Positions 1-7,955 of a stretch of DNA of 11,549 nucleotides are shown here, in pieces. Every line of letters starts with the position of its first letter. The first letter of the stretch is position 1. The DNA is from Sulfurovum sp. (GTDB taxonomy: Bacteria; Campylobacterota; Campylobacteria; Campylobacterales; Sulfurovaceae). The notes under the pieces were generated by a model. That model was not told the origin of the DNA and made no database searches. It saw only the letters and a program-made list of their open reading frames with translations. The position numbers were made by a program, and so were the translations under genes. The stretch spans positions 1-11,549 of the forward strand of contig JALWME010000197.1 of the NCBI GenBank assembly GCA_027083995.1. Direction: 5' to 3'.

Positions 1-1824
1 AGAAACTGTAAACCCTTGACTACCTACATTATTGGCATCATTTCCACCTACTTGCGGACTATAGACATAACCTTTGAGTGCTGGTACATTTGAGTAGTCA
101 AAGTGCACTTTATACTCTTTGTTTGGTGCAAGGTTGTCAAACAGATAGTATCCTGGTTTACCATCTGGTCCATTACGCGTTGTTTGTGTCTCAATCACTG
201 TTCCATTGGCATCCATAAGTGTTACTTTTACACCATTGTACCCTTTTTCACCCCCATCTACTTTTCCATTGGCATTATTATCAATCCAAAACAGGTTTCC
301 TATCGCTGTTGTAGGATCGGTAAACCCAAAGTCAACACTCATATTGTCTATTGTTCCTACTGTAACTGTAGTACCGTTTGGATTGTGTGATTTGTCATTT
401 TCACTTGTGGTATCTGTCACATCCGCATCTTGCGATCCTGCTGTAGCTACCTTACCAAGAGGTACAGGTACACTTACACTACAAGTACTGTTTTGTGGGA
501 CATCTATAGCGTACAGCCCATTAGAATCAGTCACTGCCGTAAATGTTCCCTTGTCTCCACAATCAGCTGTAACAGTCACACCAACTACAGGAGTAACAGT
601 TCCTGTAGTAGCATCTCCATCATTATCATCTTCAATCCAGACTTTGTCACCAATCTTAACTATTGGTGCAATAGCAAAATTAAGCTCTGGAATATCTATT
701 TTTCCAACACTAACCGATATCTTTCCATTCGCAGGTGTACCTTCAGGGTTATTTGGTGTGCTGCCTTTATTTTCACCCACCAAACTACACCCTGCTGGAA
801 GTGATGGTATAGGTGCATTGCCACCCTTATCAACTTTGGTTTGAGACAAGATAAGTTCATATTCTGTGTTTTGTTTCACATCATCATAGTGGAATACATA
901 AGACCCATCATCTTCAAGTGCAACGGAATTAATCACTTTACTTGTGGCTGGATCTACCAAGTGTATATAGAGTGGTGTGGTACCATCACAACTTTTTGCT
1001 GTGGCATTGCCATCAACTTCTCCGTTGCCATTGGTATCAAGGAAAAGTATCCCCGATATACTCGGTTCTGTAAAACTTGCTTTGAGCAGGGCTGGCAGTG
1101 ACTCACGACAAGCACTATCCATACTCACATACTCAAACCCTGCCTCAACAATACCATCTTCTGGATCGATAGAAAATTTCTGAATATCGGGATTATCAAT
1201 AACCGTTCCATCAGCAACAGGAGCTCCATCATAGTAAACTTTGACTGATGGAGGTATGTTTTGTATTTTTATACGTGTTGGGGTCGTCTGCTCATTGTCT
1301 GTAATAAAGGCATTGATATCACCCTGTCCACTTGGATCAAATGGTACCTGAGTAGTTCCACCTGGGTTAGGCTGTGCTGGTCTGGTAAATGGCATAGCTG
1401 TTGGTATTTTATTGAGTGCGAAGTCCACATTTGGCACATTGGCATCTGTCACATTCACATCTATAAGCCCATCAGGTGTACCATCATGTCCTACATTGGC
1501 AGCAGGGTCTATCTGCTCACCCTCATAGTGCCAATCTACCGGCAAGCTGGCAGTAGGTGCTATCTTACCTTTGGTACAGTTGGCATCTGTGAGAAGTACT
1601 TTGTAACTGCTATTAGCCTGAATATACTTTTTAAATTCATACGTACCGTTTGTCTCTACAGGCTGAGTGTCCACCACAATGTTTGCACTATCGAGCAAAC
1701 AGGCATTGAGTGGTGTGCCATTAAGTGAAGCAACAGGATTACCATCTACTTTATTATTGCTTGTATTACATACGGTATTAAGACTCACGCCATCTGCATC
1801 GTTATAGACAGTTCCACTTATCTT
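1..1824 (-). repeat. C-terminal array of SdrD B-like modules 4 to 7 (last one cut by window edge)
   Basis: Residues 1087 to 1694. Module 4 (from 1087) starts KISGTVYNDADG. Module 5 (from 1341) starts SISGILFLDTNGNGEVDG. Module 6 (from 1475) starts VKIGDKVWIEDDNDGD. Module 7 (from about 1592) starts TAIGNLFWIDNNANGKVDGG and is incomplete. The closing strands (DFALNK, NFAIAP, DFGFTDP) mark the module borders. Module 4 and the linker before module 5 are the least typical. Confidence 0.6.
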
Positions 1825-4800
1825 AAGTGGTGCACAAACTGCAAACCCTTCCATAGCAAGTGCCGAACGTGTCTGACACGGCACATCTGGTCCAGCAGAA
1901 TGTATAATCTCTATTTTTTTGATTGGCACAAAGTTGGAACTAAGTACAATATGACCGTTGGTAGCATTTGGTACTGTACCTGCACCTGTGATGAAGTCAC
2001 CTCCACCTGCGTTATAATTGTCTTTATCTGTATGCACAAGACCGTTTGTATCTACAATGAGTCCATTGCCGCTTGAACCTATCTTGCTCTCTACAGCTAC
2101 AAGATTTCCAGCTGCATCGTAACCTTTAACCTCTATAGCATCTTGCCACTCCCAATCAGATTCTGCACCTCTAACATCACCAGAATCCACATCTCTTATA
2201 CGCCAGTTGTCCAAGATAACTTCCTGGTCAAACTCTACTGTAAGTGTAGCACTCTGACCTGCTTCAAGTTCATATCCGTTTGCAGCACAATTTCCAGGAC
2301 TGTTGTAGTTTCCATTACCTAGAGCTGCCTGATTACCCAAATAGAGTGTAAGATAAGGTTGACCAAATGCTGCTGAAGTACCTGCACCTGAAGTATTGGC
2401 TGTATCTGTATCATAAAATTTACCATCATTATCTGTGATGCTCATGGTTACACCTACAGATGTACCCCCTGTAGAACCATCATCATCAACTGTATTAATT
2501 CCAGTAAGCGAACCAGCAAGAAGGTTTTGCCATACCGTTTGTGTTGCCTGTGTAGAGCCGCTCCATGTGAGCGATGTTGCTTTGGCACAGGTAGCAACAT
2601 CTTTTGGATCTACATCTTCTGGTGCAGGCAATATATATGGGAACGGGACTACCGAACACACTGCTGGATTTCCCCCTGGGGTGCTCTCTGGCAGATTCAG
2701 TGCAGAAGTAGCATTAGCAAATACTGCACCTGCTTGGATATCAGCATCTGTGGTATCTACATGTACTGTTATGCTACCTGCAGGTACATCTGTCACTTGG
2801 TAGAAACCATTAACATCAGTCACTGCTGTATGTGTGTTACCATACTTATCTTTGATATTTACCGTAATGCCAGCTGGTGCTACTGTATCAGTACCATTTT
2901 GTATACCATCGCCATTGATATCTAAAAAGAGTGTACCTTGGACACAGCCAACGGTAGGCTCTATACCAAAGTCAAGTGAGTGATCATTGTTTACTCCCGT
3001 AGTAAAAGAGATAACATTGTCCGCACCTTGTACTGTGGCATCATTATCTATAGTATCATTATTGTCACCATTAGGATTTGTTGTTGTAGGTGTTTTGCCA
3101 TTGACATCTGCTTGTGCGATTCGTAGCTGATAAGCTGTATTTGGTTGTATATTTACGCCACTTGCATTGTTCTCTCCACCAAAATAATAGCGACCGTTTA
3201 CATCAGTAGTTACTGTACCTAGAAGGTTGCCCGCATCGTCATAGAGTTTTACAGGTATACCTGCTAATGGTGGCTCATTTGGATCTTGAATGCCATCACC
3301 ATTGACATCTTCCCATACATAGTTACCTATCTCTATAGGTGCTGGGTCACAAAGAAGCTCTACATCTCCTAGTCCACCTGCTTTAGAGCCATACATCTCA
3401 CGCTCACCACCTTGTGCTATTGGATTTTTATCTATTACTGCTTGCGCACCAACCTTCTCTCCAGTAGCGTTGTCATAGTTACCAATCGAACCAGGCTGAT
3501 ACCAGTCGGTTCCATCCACCATCCCTACGATGATGTTAGATGCACCTGGTGCTTGAGCAAGTGCACCAAAGGCTGTCTCTGGATGCCCACTCTCTCCATA
3601 GTTGGCACCAAAATAATCACCCACATAAAACTCTCTATATACTGTTGGGTTTCCAGCATAGTTCACAGTATGCGTTGTACATGTTGTTGCTTGTTTGTCA
3701 CTACTCTCATCTGTGTAGGAGCCATCAGGGTTAAAACACATCTTTCTTATATCACCTCTAAGTGAGCCGACTCTGTTGTAGGTTGCTCTAGAGATATACC
3801 CCAGTACCAAATCACCAGAGTTTGTAAACTCTATATCTGTAAGCATCGCTCCATCTCTTGTATAGTGTGCCCAGTTTTCATAACGGTATCCATCATCTTG
3901 TGCTTTATTATTTGGCATATAAAGTCTTGCTCTTAAGTATTGTAAAGAGTTTGTTTGGGCAACGGTTTGAAAGATGGCACCATTATACTTTTGAATGGCT
4001 GCACCCACATCACTTTCTATTTTGTCTTCACAGACAGAACCTATAAAAACATCATCTCCTCTTACTTTAAGTGCCCATGGGCGTACCTTGTCTGCTGTAC
4101 ACTCTGCGTTGGTATATGGGTTTGGAATTGGGGTCGTTGATAAAATATTTCCGCTGTTTGTATCAATAGTTACTAACGCTTTGGCATACATATTGACCAC
4201 ATAAAGCTTCGTTTCATCCTCACTGATATCTATATCACCCAAGCCTTCTCTACCTGCATACTCAACAACTTTCAAGTCTTTATTGAGTCCATAATCTCTG
4301 TTTACCAACTCATTTTGAGCTTGTGTTGAGAGTACGTTTGGTACCACAACAAAAGGAGTTACTGCATTTGTTGTGGTATCTATCTTATAGATGGTTCCTG
4401 CAGAAGTTGCTATGGCGTTTGCAGAGCTTTCATCTTTTAGAGGTACATAACGTTTCAAAGTAGCTGCTGCAAAAAGTGCTTTATTTCTCTTTTGGTATGC
4501 TGCACCCCATACAGCACCAGTGTCAGTTTTGGTTGAGAGTGTTGCACGCACAGATGTAATGGTGTCATTGTTGTTAAACACACCATTGGCAGGTGCAGGT
4601 ACTTTATAGACAGTACCTGCATTGTCAAGTGGTGGTGTTCCTCCACCTGCATTATATACACCTGCTTGATGGTATCCTGGCAGGGTTACCATAATTACAT
4701 CTGGGTTTGCCTGACAATAGGTAGCAGGAGAAGAAGCAGAGACATCATGCACCCCACCATCAGGCACAATGGCTACCAGTGGATTACTGCCTTGTGCATT

Positions 4801-5082
4801 GGCACCTGCATCGAGCCCTGCACTGCTTACATCTACTTCTACACGACACTTATTTCCTGCTGGAAAACCTATGAGCGTGTAAGTTCCATTGGCATCAGTG
4901 CTTGCAGTATAAGTGTTTCCATCTTCACACACTGCTTTTACAGATGCTCCCGATACGGCAGCATCATTCCCATTTTTTTGACCATTAAGATCAAAATCTT
5001 TATAGACTGTTCCTGTAATACTTGCATAAGTAAAAGTTGCACCAAGAAGCAATAGACTAAATAATACTTTTTTTATTTTCAT
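1..5082 (-). CDS. Giant secreted surface protein with repeated SdrD B-like modules (C-terminus outside window)
   Basis: I read the minus strand codon by codon from the ATG at 5082 to base 1 and found no stop, giving 1694 residues and an open end. Residues 1-20 are a Sec signal peptide (lysines, then FSLLLLG, cut likely after TYA). SdrD B-like (Cna-B-related) modules begin near residues 21, 584, 711, 1087, 1341, 1475 and 1592, several with a G-x-x-x-W/F-x-D start and a DxNxDG loop (for example D592-N594-D596). Residues about 95-575 look like a beta-propeller (SGTIYKIDTTT, GLGDIDISEDETKLYVV). Residues about 815-1085 look like a jelly-roll ending in ALAMEGFAVC. Such proteins are usually cell-surface adhesins or matrix proteins; that role is inferred. 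A weak AGGG ribosome-binding site lies 11 nt before the start. No anchor or sorting signal is visible because the end is missing. Confidence 0.9.
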   Translation of the reverse strand, partial: MKIKKVLFSLLLLGATFTYASITGTVYKDFDLNGQKNGNDAAVSGASVKAVCEDGNTYTASTDANGTYTLIGFPAGNKCRVEVDVSSAGLDAGANAQGSNPLVAIVPDGGVHDVSASSPATYCQANPDVIMVTLPGYHQAGVYNAGGGTPPLDNAGTVYKVPAPANGVFNNNDTITSVRATLSTKTDTGAVWGAAYQKRNKALFAAATLKRYVPLKDESSANAIATSAGTIYKIDTTTNAVTPFVVVPNVLSTQAQNELVNRDYGLNKDLKVVEYAGREGLGDIDISEDETKLYVVNMYAKALVTIDTNSGNILSTTPIPNPYTNAECTADKVRPWALKVRGDDVFIGSVCEDKIESDVGAAIQKYNGAIFQTVAQTNSLQYLRARLYMPNNKAQDDGYRYENWAHYTRDGAMLTDIEFTNSGDLVLGYISRATYNRVGSLRGDIRKMCFNPDGSYTDESSDKQATTCTTHTVNYAGNPTVYREFYVGDYFGANYGESGHPETAFGALAQAPGASNIIVGMVDGTDWYQPGSIGNYDNATGEKVGAQAVIDKNPIAQGGEREMYGSKAGGLGDVELLCDPAPIEIGNYVWEDVNGDGIQDPNEPPLAGIPVKLYDDAGNLLGTVTTDVNGRYYFGGENNASGVNIQPNTAYQLRIAQADVNGKTPTTTNPNGDNNDTIDNDATVQGADNVISFTTGVNNDHSLDFGIEPTVGCVQGTLFLDINGDGIQNGTDTVAPAGITVNIKDKYGNTHTAVTDVNGFYQVTDVPAGSITVHVDTTDADIQAGAVFANATSALNLPESTPGGNPAVCSVVPFPYILPAPEDVDPKDVATCAKATSLTWSGSTQATQTVWQNLLAGSLTGINTVDDDGSTGGTSVGVTMSITDNDGKFYDTDTANTSGAGTSAAFGQPYLTLYLGNQAALGNGNYNSPGNCAANGYELEAGQSATLTVEFDQEVILDNWRIRDVDSGDVRGAESDWEWQDAIEVKGYDAAGNLVAVESKIGSSGNGLIVDTNGLVHTDKDNYNAGGGDFITGAGTVPNATNGHIVLSSNFVPIKKIEIIHSAGPDVPCQTRSALAMEGFAVCAPLKISGTVYNDADGVSLNTVCNTSNNKVDGNPVASLNGTPLNACLLDSANIVVDTQPVETNGTYEFKKYIQANSSYKVLLTDANCTKGKIAPTASLPVDWHYEGEQIDPAANVGHDGTPDGLIDVNVTDANVPNVDFALNKIPTAMPFTRPAQPNPGGTTQVPFDPSGQGDINAFITDNEQTTPTRIKIQNIPPSVKVYYDGAPVADGTVIDNPDIQKFSIDPEDGIVEAGFEYVSMDSACRESLPALLKASFTEPSISGILFLDTNGNGEVDGNATAKSCDGTTPLYIHLVDPATSKVINSVALEDDGSYVFHYDDVKQNTEYELILSQTKVDKGGNAPIPSLPAGCSLVGENKGSTPNNPEGTPANGKISVSVGKIDIPELNFAIAPIVKIGDKVWIEDDNDGDATTGTVTPVVGVTVTADCGDKGTFTAVTDSNGLYAIDVPQNSTCSVSVPVPLGKVATAGSQDADVTDTTSENDKSHNPNGTTVTVGTIDNMSVDFGFTDPTTAIGNLFWIDNNANGKVDGGEKGYNGVKVTLMDANGTVIETQTTRNGPDGKPGYYLFDNLAPNKEYKVHFDYSNVPALKGYVYSPQVGGNDANNVGSQGFTVS
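2713..2952 (-). repeat. SdrD B-like module 3 with calcium-type loop
   Basis: Residues about 711-790 of the giant protein. It contains GTLFLDINGDGIQNGTD (D721-N723-D725), then AGITVNIKDKYGN and TDVNGFYQVTDVPAG. The DNA of its calcium-type loop resembles that of module 2, which suggests module duplication followed by divergence. Confidence 0.65.
2956..3333 (-). repeat. SdrD B-like module 2 with calcium-type loop
   Basis: Residues 584-709 of the giant protein. It opens EIGNYVWEDVNGDGIQDPNE, the standard start of SdrD B domains, with a D592-x-N594-x-D596-G loop like known calcium sites. It continues LAGIPVKLYDDAGNLL and TDVNGRYYF, and closes HSLDFGIEP, the usual last strand. This is the best family match in the protein. 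Confidence 0.75.
4798..5022 (-). repeat. SdrD B-like module 1, next to signal peptide
   Basis: Residues about 21-95 of the giant protein. It starts ITGTVYKDFDLNGQKNG, followed by ASVKAV and the TDANGTYTLIGFPAG turn that is typical of carboxypeptidase-regulatory/Cna-B/SdrD B folds. It contains two cysteines (C52 and one near residue 78) that could form a disulfide. It is separated from the other modules by the propeller-like region. Confidence 0.6.
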
Positions 5083-5111
5083 ATTTTCTTTTTCCCTTTT
5101 TCTAAAGATAT

Positions 5112-5130
5112 ACATCATGGATTATGATGT
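5112..5130 (-). promoter_or_regulatory. Leader stem-loop before giant surface-protein gene
   Basis: A perfect 7-bp inverted repeat (ACATCAT / ATGATGT) with a 5-nt loop lies in the 86-bp gap between the propeller gene and the giant gene, about 30 bp before the start codon. On the minus strand it is followed by ATATCTTT rather than a run of T, so it is more likely a leader structure or operator than a terminator. Confidence 0.35.
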
Positions 5131-5131
5131 G

Positions 5132-5168
5132 CTAGTACTAGTATAACAAAAAAATATAAAATAAAATA
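5132..5168 (-). promoter_or_regulatory. Candidate promoter of giant surface-protein gene, with palindrome
   Basis: On the minus strand a TATACT -10-like box (5140-5145) follows a long A/T stretch with T tracts (5146-5168), a layout common for campylobacterotal sigma70 promoters, which often lack a clear -35. The perfect 10-bp palindrome CTAGTACTAG (5132-5141) overlaps the downstream end of this box and could be an operator. No -35 box is convincing, so this is a candidate only. Confidence 0.4.
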
Positions 5169-6080
5169 TCATAGTTTTTTAATTTGCCATTGTTCATTTT
5201 TATATGTTACGTGATAAATCACTCTATCTTTTTTACTACTTTCTGTAATGAGTGTATAGGAAAAAGGAATGGTTTCTACCTGTAAGTGCTTTTTTCCTTT
5301 TACTTTTATCTTTCGTATATGCTCTACAGGGTTTGCTATCTCAAAGAGTTTTTTCGGGTTTCCAACAAGTTTTGAATGCTCTATTTCAATCGCATAAAGA
5401 CCACTGTCTCTGGCTGAACCAAAAAGAAGAAATTTCTTTTTTTCTGTTTTTAACAGTGTTAAACTTAGTGCGTCCCAGCCATTAAAACGCTGAAGTATTT
5501 TTTTGTTTTTAAGATCAATATGATAGATAACTCCTTTTTGGGTTTCATAGTTTGACTCATCTATGGCAGAAACCCACAGGGTGTCATCATCACAATCATA
5601 GACAACAGCATTAAGTCCATAAGGATTATTTGGCGAAGGTCTGATGTCATCAAAATGCATAAAAATTGATAGTTTACCTGTATTTGTATCAATTTTATAA
5701 AGGTTTTTTAAAAGATTAAAAGTAGTAGGTCTAATAGAGATAAAAGGCATAGGAACCAAATAAAGGTTCCCCTGTTTATCTGCTGCATAGGTAGACATAT
5801 GCTCAAACCTTTCCCAGGACTTGGGATGGTACACTTTATCGTTATTTGCTCCATAATAAAGAGCAATCCCCTTATATTTCTTCTGGGAAAGATCAATTGT
5901 AACAGGTCCACTAATCCCTTTTTCTGCAAAAAACTTCCCCGTCTTTGCACAACGGTATTTTTTAAAAACTGTCCCTATACCATTTGTTTTTACACTTTGT
6001 TCATTTTTTTTATAGACAACAACAGCTCCAGCAATCCCAACAATACAAAGTGCTACAACAACAGGAAAATATTTACGCAT
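5169..6080 (-). CDS. Membrane-anchored beta-propeller-like protein, function unknown
   Basis: A 303-residue protein. Residues 1-23 are an N-terminal hydrophobic segment (MRKYF, then VVVALCIVGIAGAVVV) without a clear cleavage or lipoprotein site, so it is probably an anchor with the rest outside the cytoplasm. Residues about 96-235 show repeated four-strand sheet-like units: STYAADKQGNLYLVP, NLYKIDTNTGKLSIF, YGLNAVVYDCDDDTLWVS, GVIYHIDLKNKKIL and FLLFGSARDSGLYAIEI. These resemble NHL/SMP-30-type beta-propellers, but no exact family is recognised and the protein is short for a full six- or seven-blade propeller. The ATG lies 3 bp after the stop of the upstream gene, which indicates co-transcription and probably coupled translation. 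The propeller-like part of the giant protein encoded next uses similar phrases (IYKIDTTT), which may reflect a similar fold. Confidence 0.75.
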   Translation of the reverse strand: MRKYFPVVVALCIVGIAGAVVVYKKNEQSVKTNGIGTVFKKYRCAKTGKFFAEKGISGPVTIDLSQKKYKGIALYYGANNDKVYHPKSWERFEHMSTYAADKQGNLYLVPMPFISIRPTTFNLLKNLYKIDTNTGKLSIFMHFDDIRPSPNNPYGLNAVVYDCDDDTLWVSAIDESNYETQKGVIYHIDLKNKKILQRFNGWDALSLTLLKTEKKKFLLFGSARDSGLYAIEIEHSKLVGNPKKLFEIANPVEHIRKIKVKGKKHLQVETIPFSYTLITESSKKDRVIYHVTYKNEQWQIKKL

Positions 6081-6083
6081 GCT

Positions 6084-7952
6084 TTACTTTCTAACTATAG
6101 GTACAAATTTTGGGCCCACTGTACACGGCCATACTTTAACTTCCAAATTTCCATCTTTTCCAACAACAGTATCTGCCCAACAATACTCCCGTCCTTCTTG
6201 TGTATCATTTCGTATACGTGGCACATACCATAGTACAATATCACTTTCATTAATATCTTCTCTGTTTTGCAAATAGCGTTCAACACCATCGTCATTTAAA
6301 TCACAACATGAACCCAGAGTCAAAAGGTCTTGTTCTCCCTCTTGGGACTTGAATTTGGTTACATAAATTCTTGCATTGTCTCCTCTGCTGTTATCCCCAA
6401 ACTGTCCATAATTTGGCTCTATGTAGTAGCCTTTTTTAGTATCAGATGCAGAAACAATTTTATACGCATACCCATTACCTCTTTGTTTGCTACTGCTTGT
6501 TACCTGTTCACTCTTCTCTTTTTTCCACTGTTTCCACGCTTCATCTACTTTTGCATAGAAATTCTCTTTTGTGTCTACTGCCATATCTACACGTATTACA
6601 GGTCGATAGATGGCATTATCTCCACATCCTCTTCCCTTATTGACTCCTACTACTCTAAATGAACCATCGTTATAAAATTCAAAGCGATTTTCATAACGAT
6701 AATTACATGCCATAGGCCACTTTGGATTACGATAATCCTGTGTAAGCATGAAACCATTTTTCTCTTTGAGTGTACGTATTTGAGGTCCGTTAAAAGGGAG
6801 TACTACTGAAGTTGAAAACATAGGACAACCCATGGCATCATTATATCCAAACAGATAATCTCCACCTTCTCCTCGTACAAATTCTACTCTTCGGCCCTCT
6901 ATATATGTCTGAGTAGTTGTATCTAGTCTCTCTCCTCCTTTTTGCTGATAACTTACATGCCAGTCGACTATCTTCGCTGACTTGAGTACACTTTGGTTAT
7001 GAAATAAAACATCTTTTATCTCCAATCCATCTGAACCTGTCATTCTGTAAGTGATATGCCATCCGTTTTTTTCCAAAATGGTATCTTTTTGACAAAAATT
7101 TTCCATAATGTATCTATTTTGCAGTATACGTTCAGAGATACATGCAGGTGTTGTAGTCTTGCCAAGTCCAGCCCACTTTGCAGCTACGAGTTTCAAATCA
7201 GTTAAATCCACTATGGCCCAAAGTGCCTGTTCTTTTTTATGGTCTGCAAATGTGGGTGCGACACACAAATGTTTGCTGTTTTCGCAAGGTGAATGTTGGA
7301 GTGCCCCCCTTACATTTGCCATAGAAATATCTTTTTTAGTTGGGGTTTTACCTAACTCTTTTTTGATTTCAGGTGCATTAAGGGCTATGGCTTGGGCTAA
7401 AAGCTTCAAACGATTTGAGATATCTGCTTGCATATTTTCATAATGTTCTACAAAAATCACTTTTTCATTATCAACATCTACAATAGCTCTTGTGGTTGTA
7501 TTGGTAGCAAAATTGTATTTTTCTGCTTGGTAACATATACTTTTTTCACATATTTTTTTTGTATTTTTATCTAAACTGCTTACTATCACAGGTAAAACCC
7601 GCATCATTTCATTTCGCAAAAGTTTTTTATCTCTATAGGTATCTTTTAAAAAGCCTTTATCACGTAAAACAATCTCTTGAGCCAATTTACCCTTATTGTC
7701 CAGTTCATTGTTTTGTAGTGGCAAGACGGCTTTCTTGCTTGCAATCATCTCTCTTAAATCTTCTAAATAACTCTGCACTTCTGGGATATCCTGGTATATA
7801 TCCTTTTCATATTCAGGAAGTATTATGAGTTCTTGTATTTGCTTGGATGTAGATAATTGTTCTGTTGTATTTTCATCGTAAAACCAGTAGCTCAATAGCC
7901 CAATGCACCCAATAACCAAAATACCTAGACTTAACTTTATCTCTTTTGTCAT
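6084..7952 (-). CDS. Copper-amine-oxidase-like protein lacking the copper and quinone site
   Basis: A 622-residue protein. Residues 7-25 form one hydrophobic segment, probably a membrane anchor. The middle and end resemble the catalytic domain of copper amine oxidases: NGWHITYRMTGSDGLEI (296-312), NYRYENRFEFYNDGSF (417-432), YRPVIRVDMAVD (449-460), ARIYVTKFKSQE (527-538) and the late strand DIVLWY (571-576). In active enzymes the NYD/E tyrosine becomes topaquinone and a downstream H-x-H binds copper. Here the motif is N417-Y418-R419, the H-x-H place reads A-I-Y, and no histidine occurs after H332, so amine oxidation is very unlikely. Residues 130-270 may be the smaller N-terminal amine-oxidase domains. 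Fourteen cysteines suggest extracytoplasmic disulfides. It starts 3 bp after the RnfD-like gene. I infer a structural or binding role. The fold call rests on motif reading only. Confidence 0.75.
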   Translation of the reverse strand: MTKEIKLSLGILVIGCIGLLSYWFYDENTTEQLSTSKQIQELIILPEYEKDIYQDIPEVQSYLEDLREMIASKKAVLPLQNNELDNKGKLAQEIVLRDKGFLKDTYRDKKLLRNEMMRVLPVIVSSLDKNTKKICEKSICYQAEKYNFATNTTTRAIVDVDNEKVIFVEHYENMQADISNRLKLLAQAIALNAPEIKKELGKTPTKKDISMANVRGALQHSPCENSKHLCVAPTFADHKKEQALWAIVDLTDLKLVAAKWAGLGKTTTPACISERILQNRYIMENFCQKDTILEKNGWHITYRMTGSDGLEIKDVLFHNQSVLKSAKIVDWHVSYQQKGGERLDTTTQTYIEGRRVEFVRGEGGDYLFGYNDAMGCPMFSTSVVLPFNGPQIRTLKEKNGFMLTQDYRNPKWPMACNYRYENRFEFYNDGSFRVVGVNKGRGCGDNAIYRPVIRVDMAVDTKENFYAKVDEAWKQWKKEKSEQVTSSSKQRGNGYAYKIVSASDTKKGYYIEPNYGQFGDNSRGDNARIYVTKFKSQEGEQDLLTLGSCCDLNDDGVERYLQNREDINESDIVLWYVPRIRNDTQEGREYCWADTVVGKDGNLEVKVWPCTVGPKFVPIVRK

Positions 7953-7955
7953 TCT

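Noticed and set aside
206..844. 212-codon plus-strand open frame opposite the giant gene
   Set aside because: The minus-strand frame here encodes typical SdrD B-like modules. The plus frame is low-complexity Ser/Val/Pro and has no recognisable start signals.
6084..7952. Annotation as an active copper amine oxidase
   Set aside because: There is no histidine after residue 332, and the topaquinone motif and H-x-H ligands are replaced, so only the fold and not the reaction can be claimed.
7905..7952. Lipoprotein signal (V-I-G-C at residues 13-16) in the amine-oxidase-like protein
   Set aside because: Hydrophobic residues continue after the cysteine (IGLLSYWFY), and the stretch before it is short, so a membrane anchor fits better.
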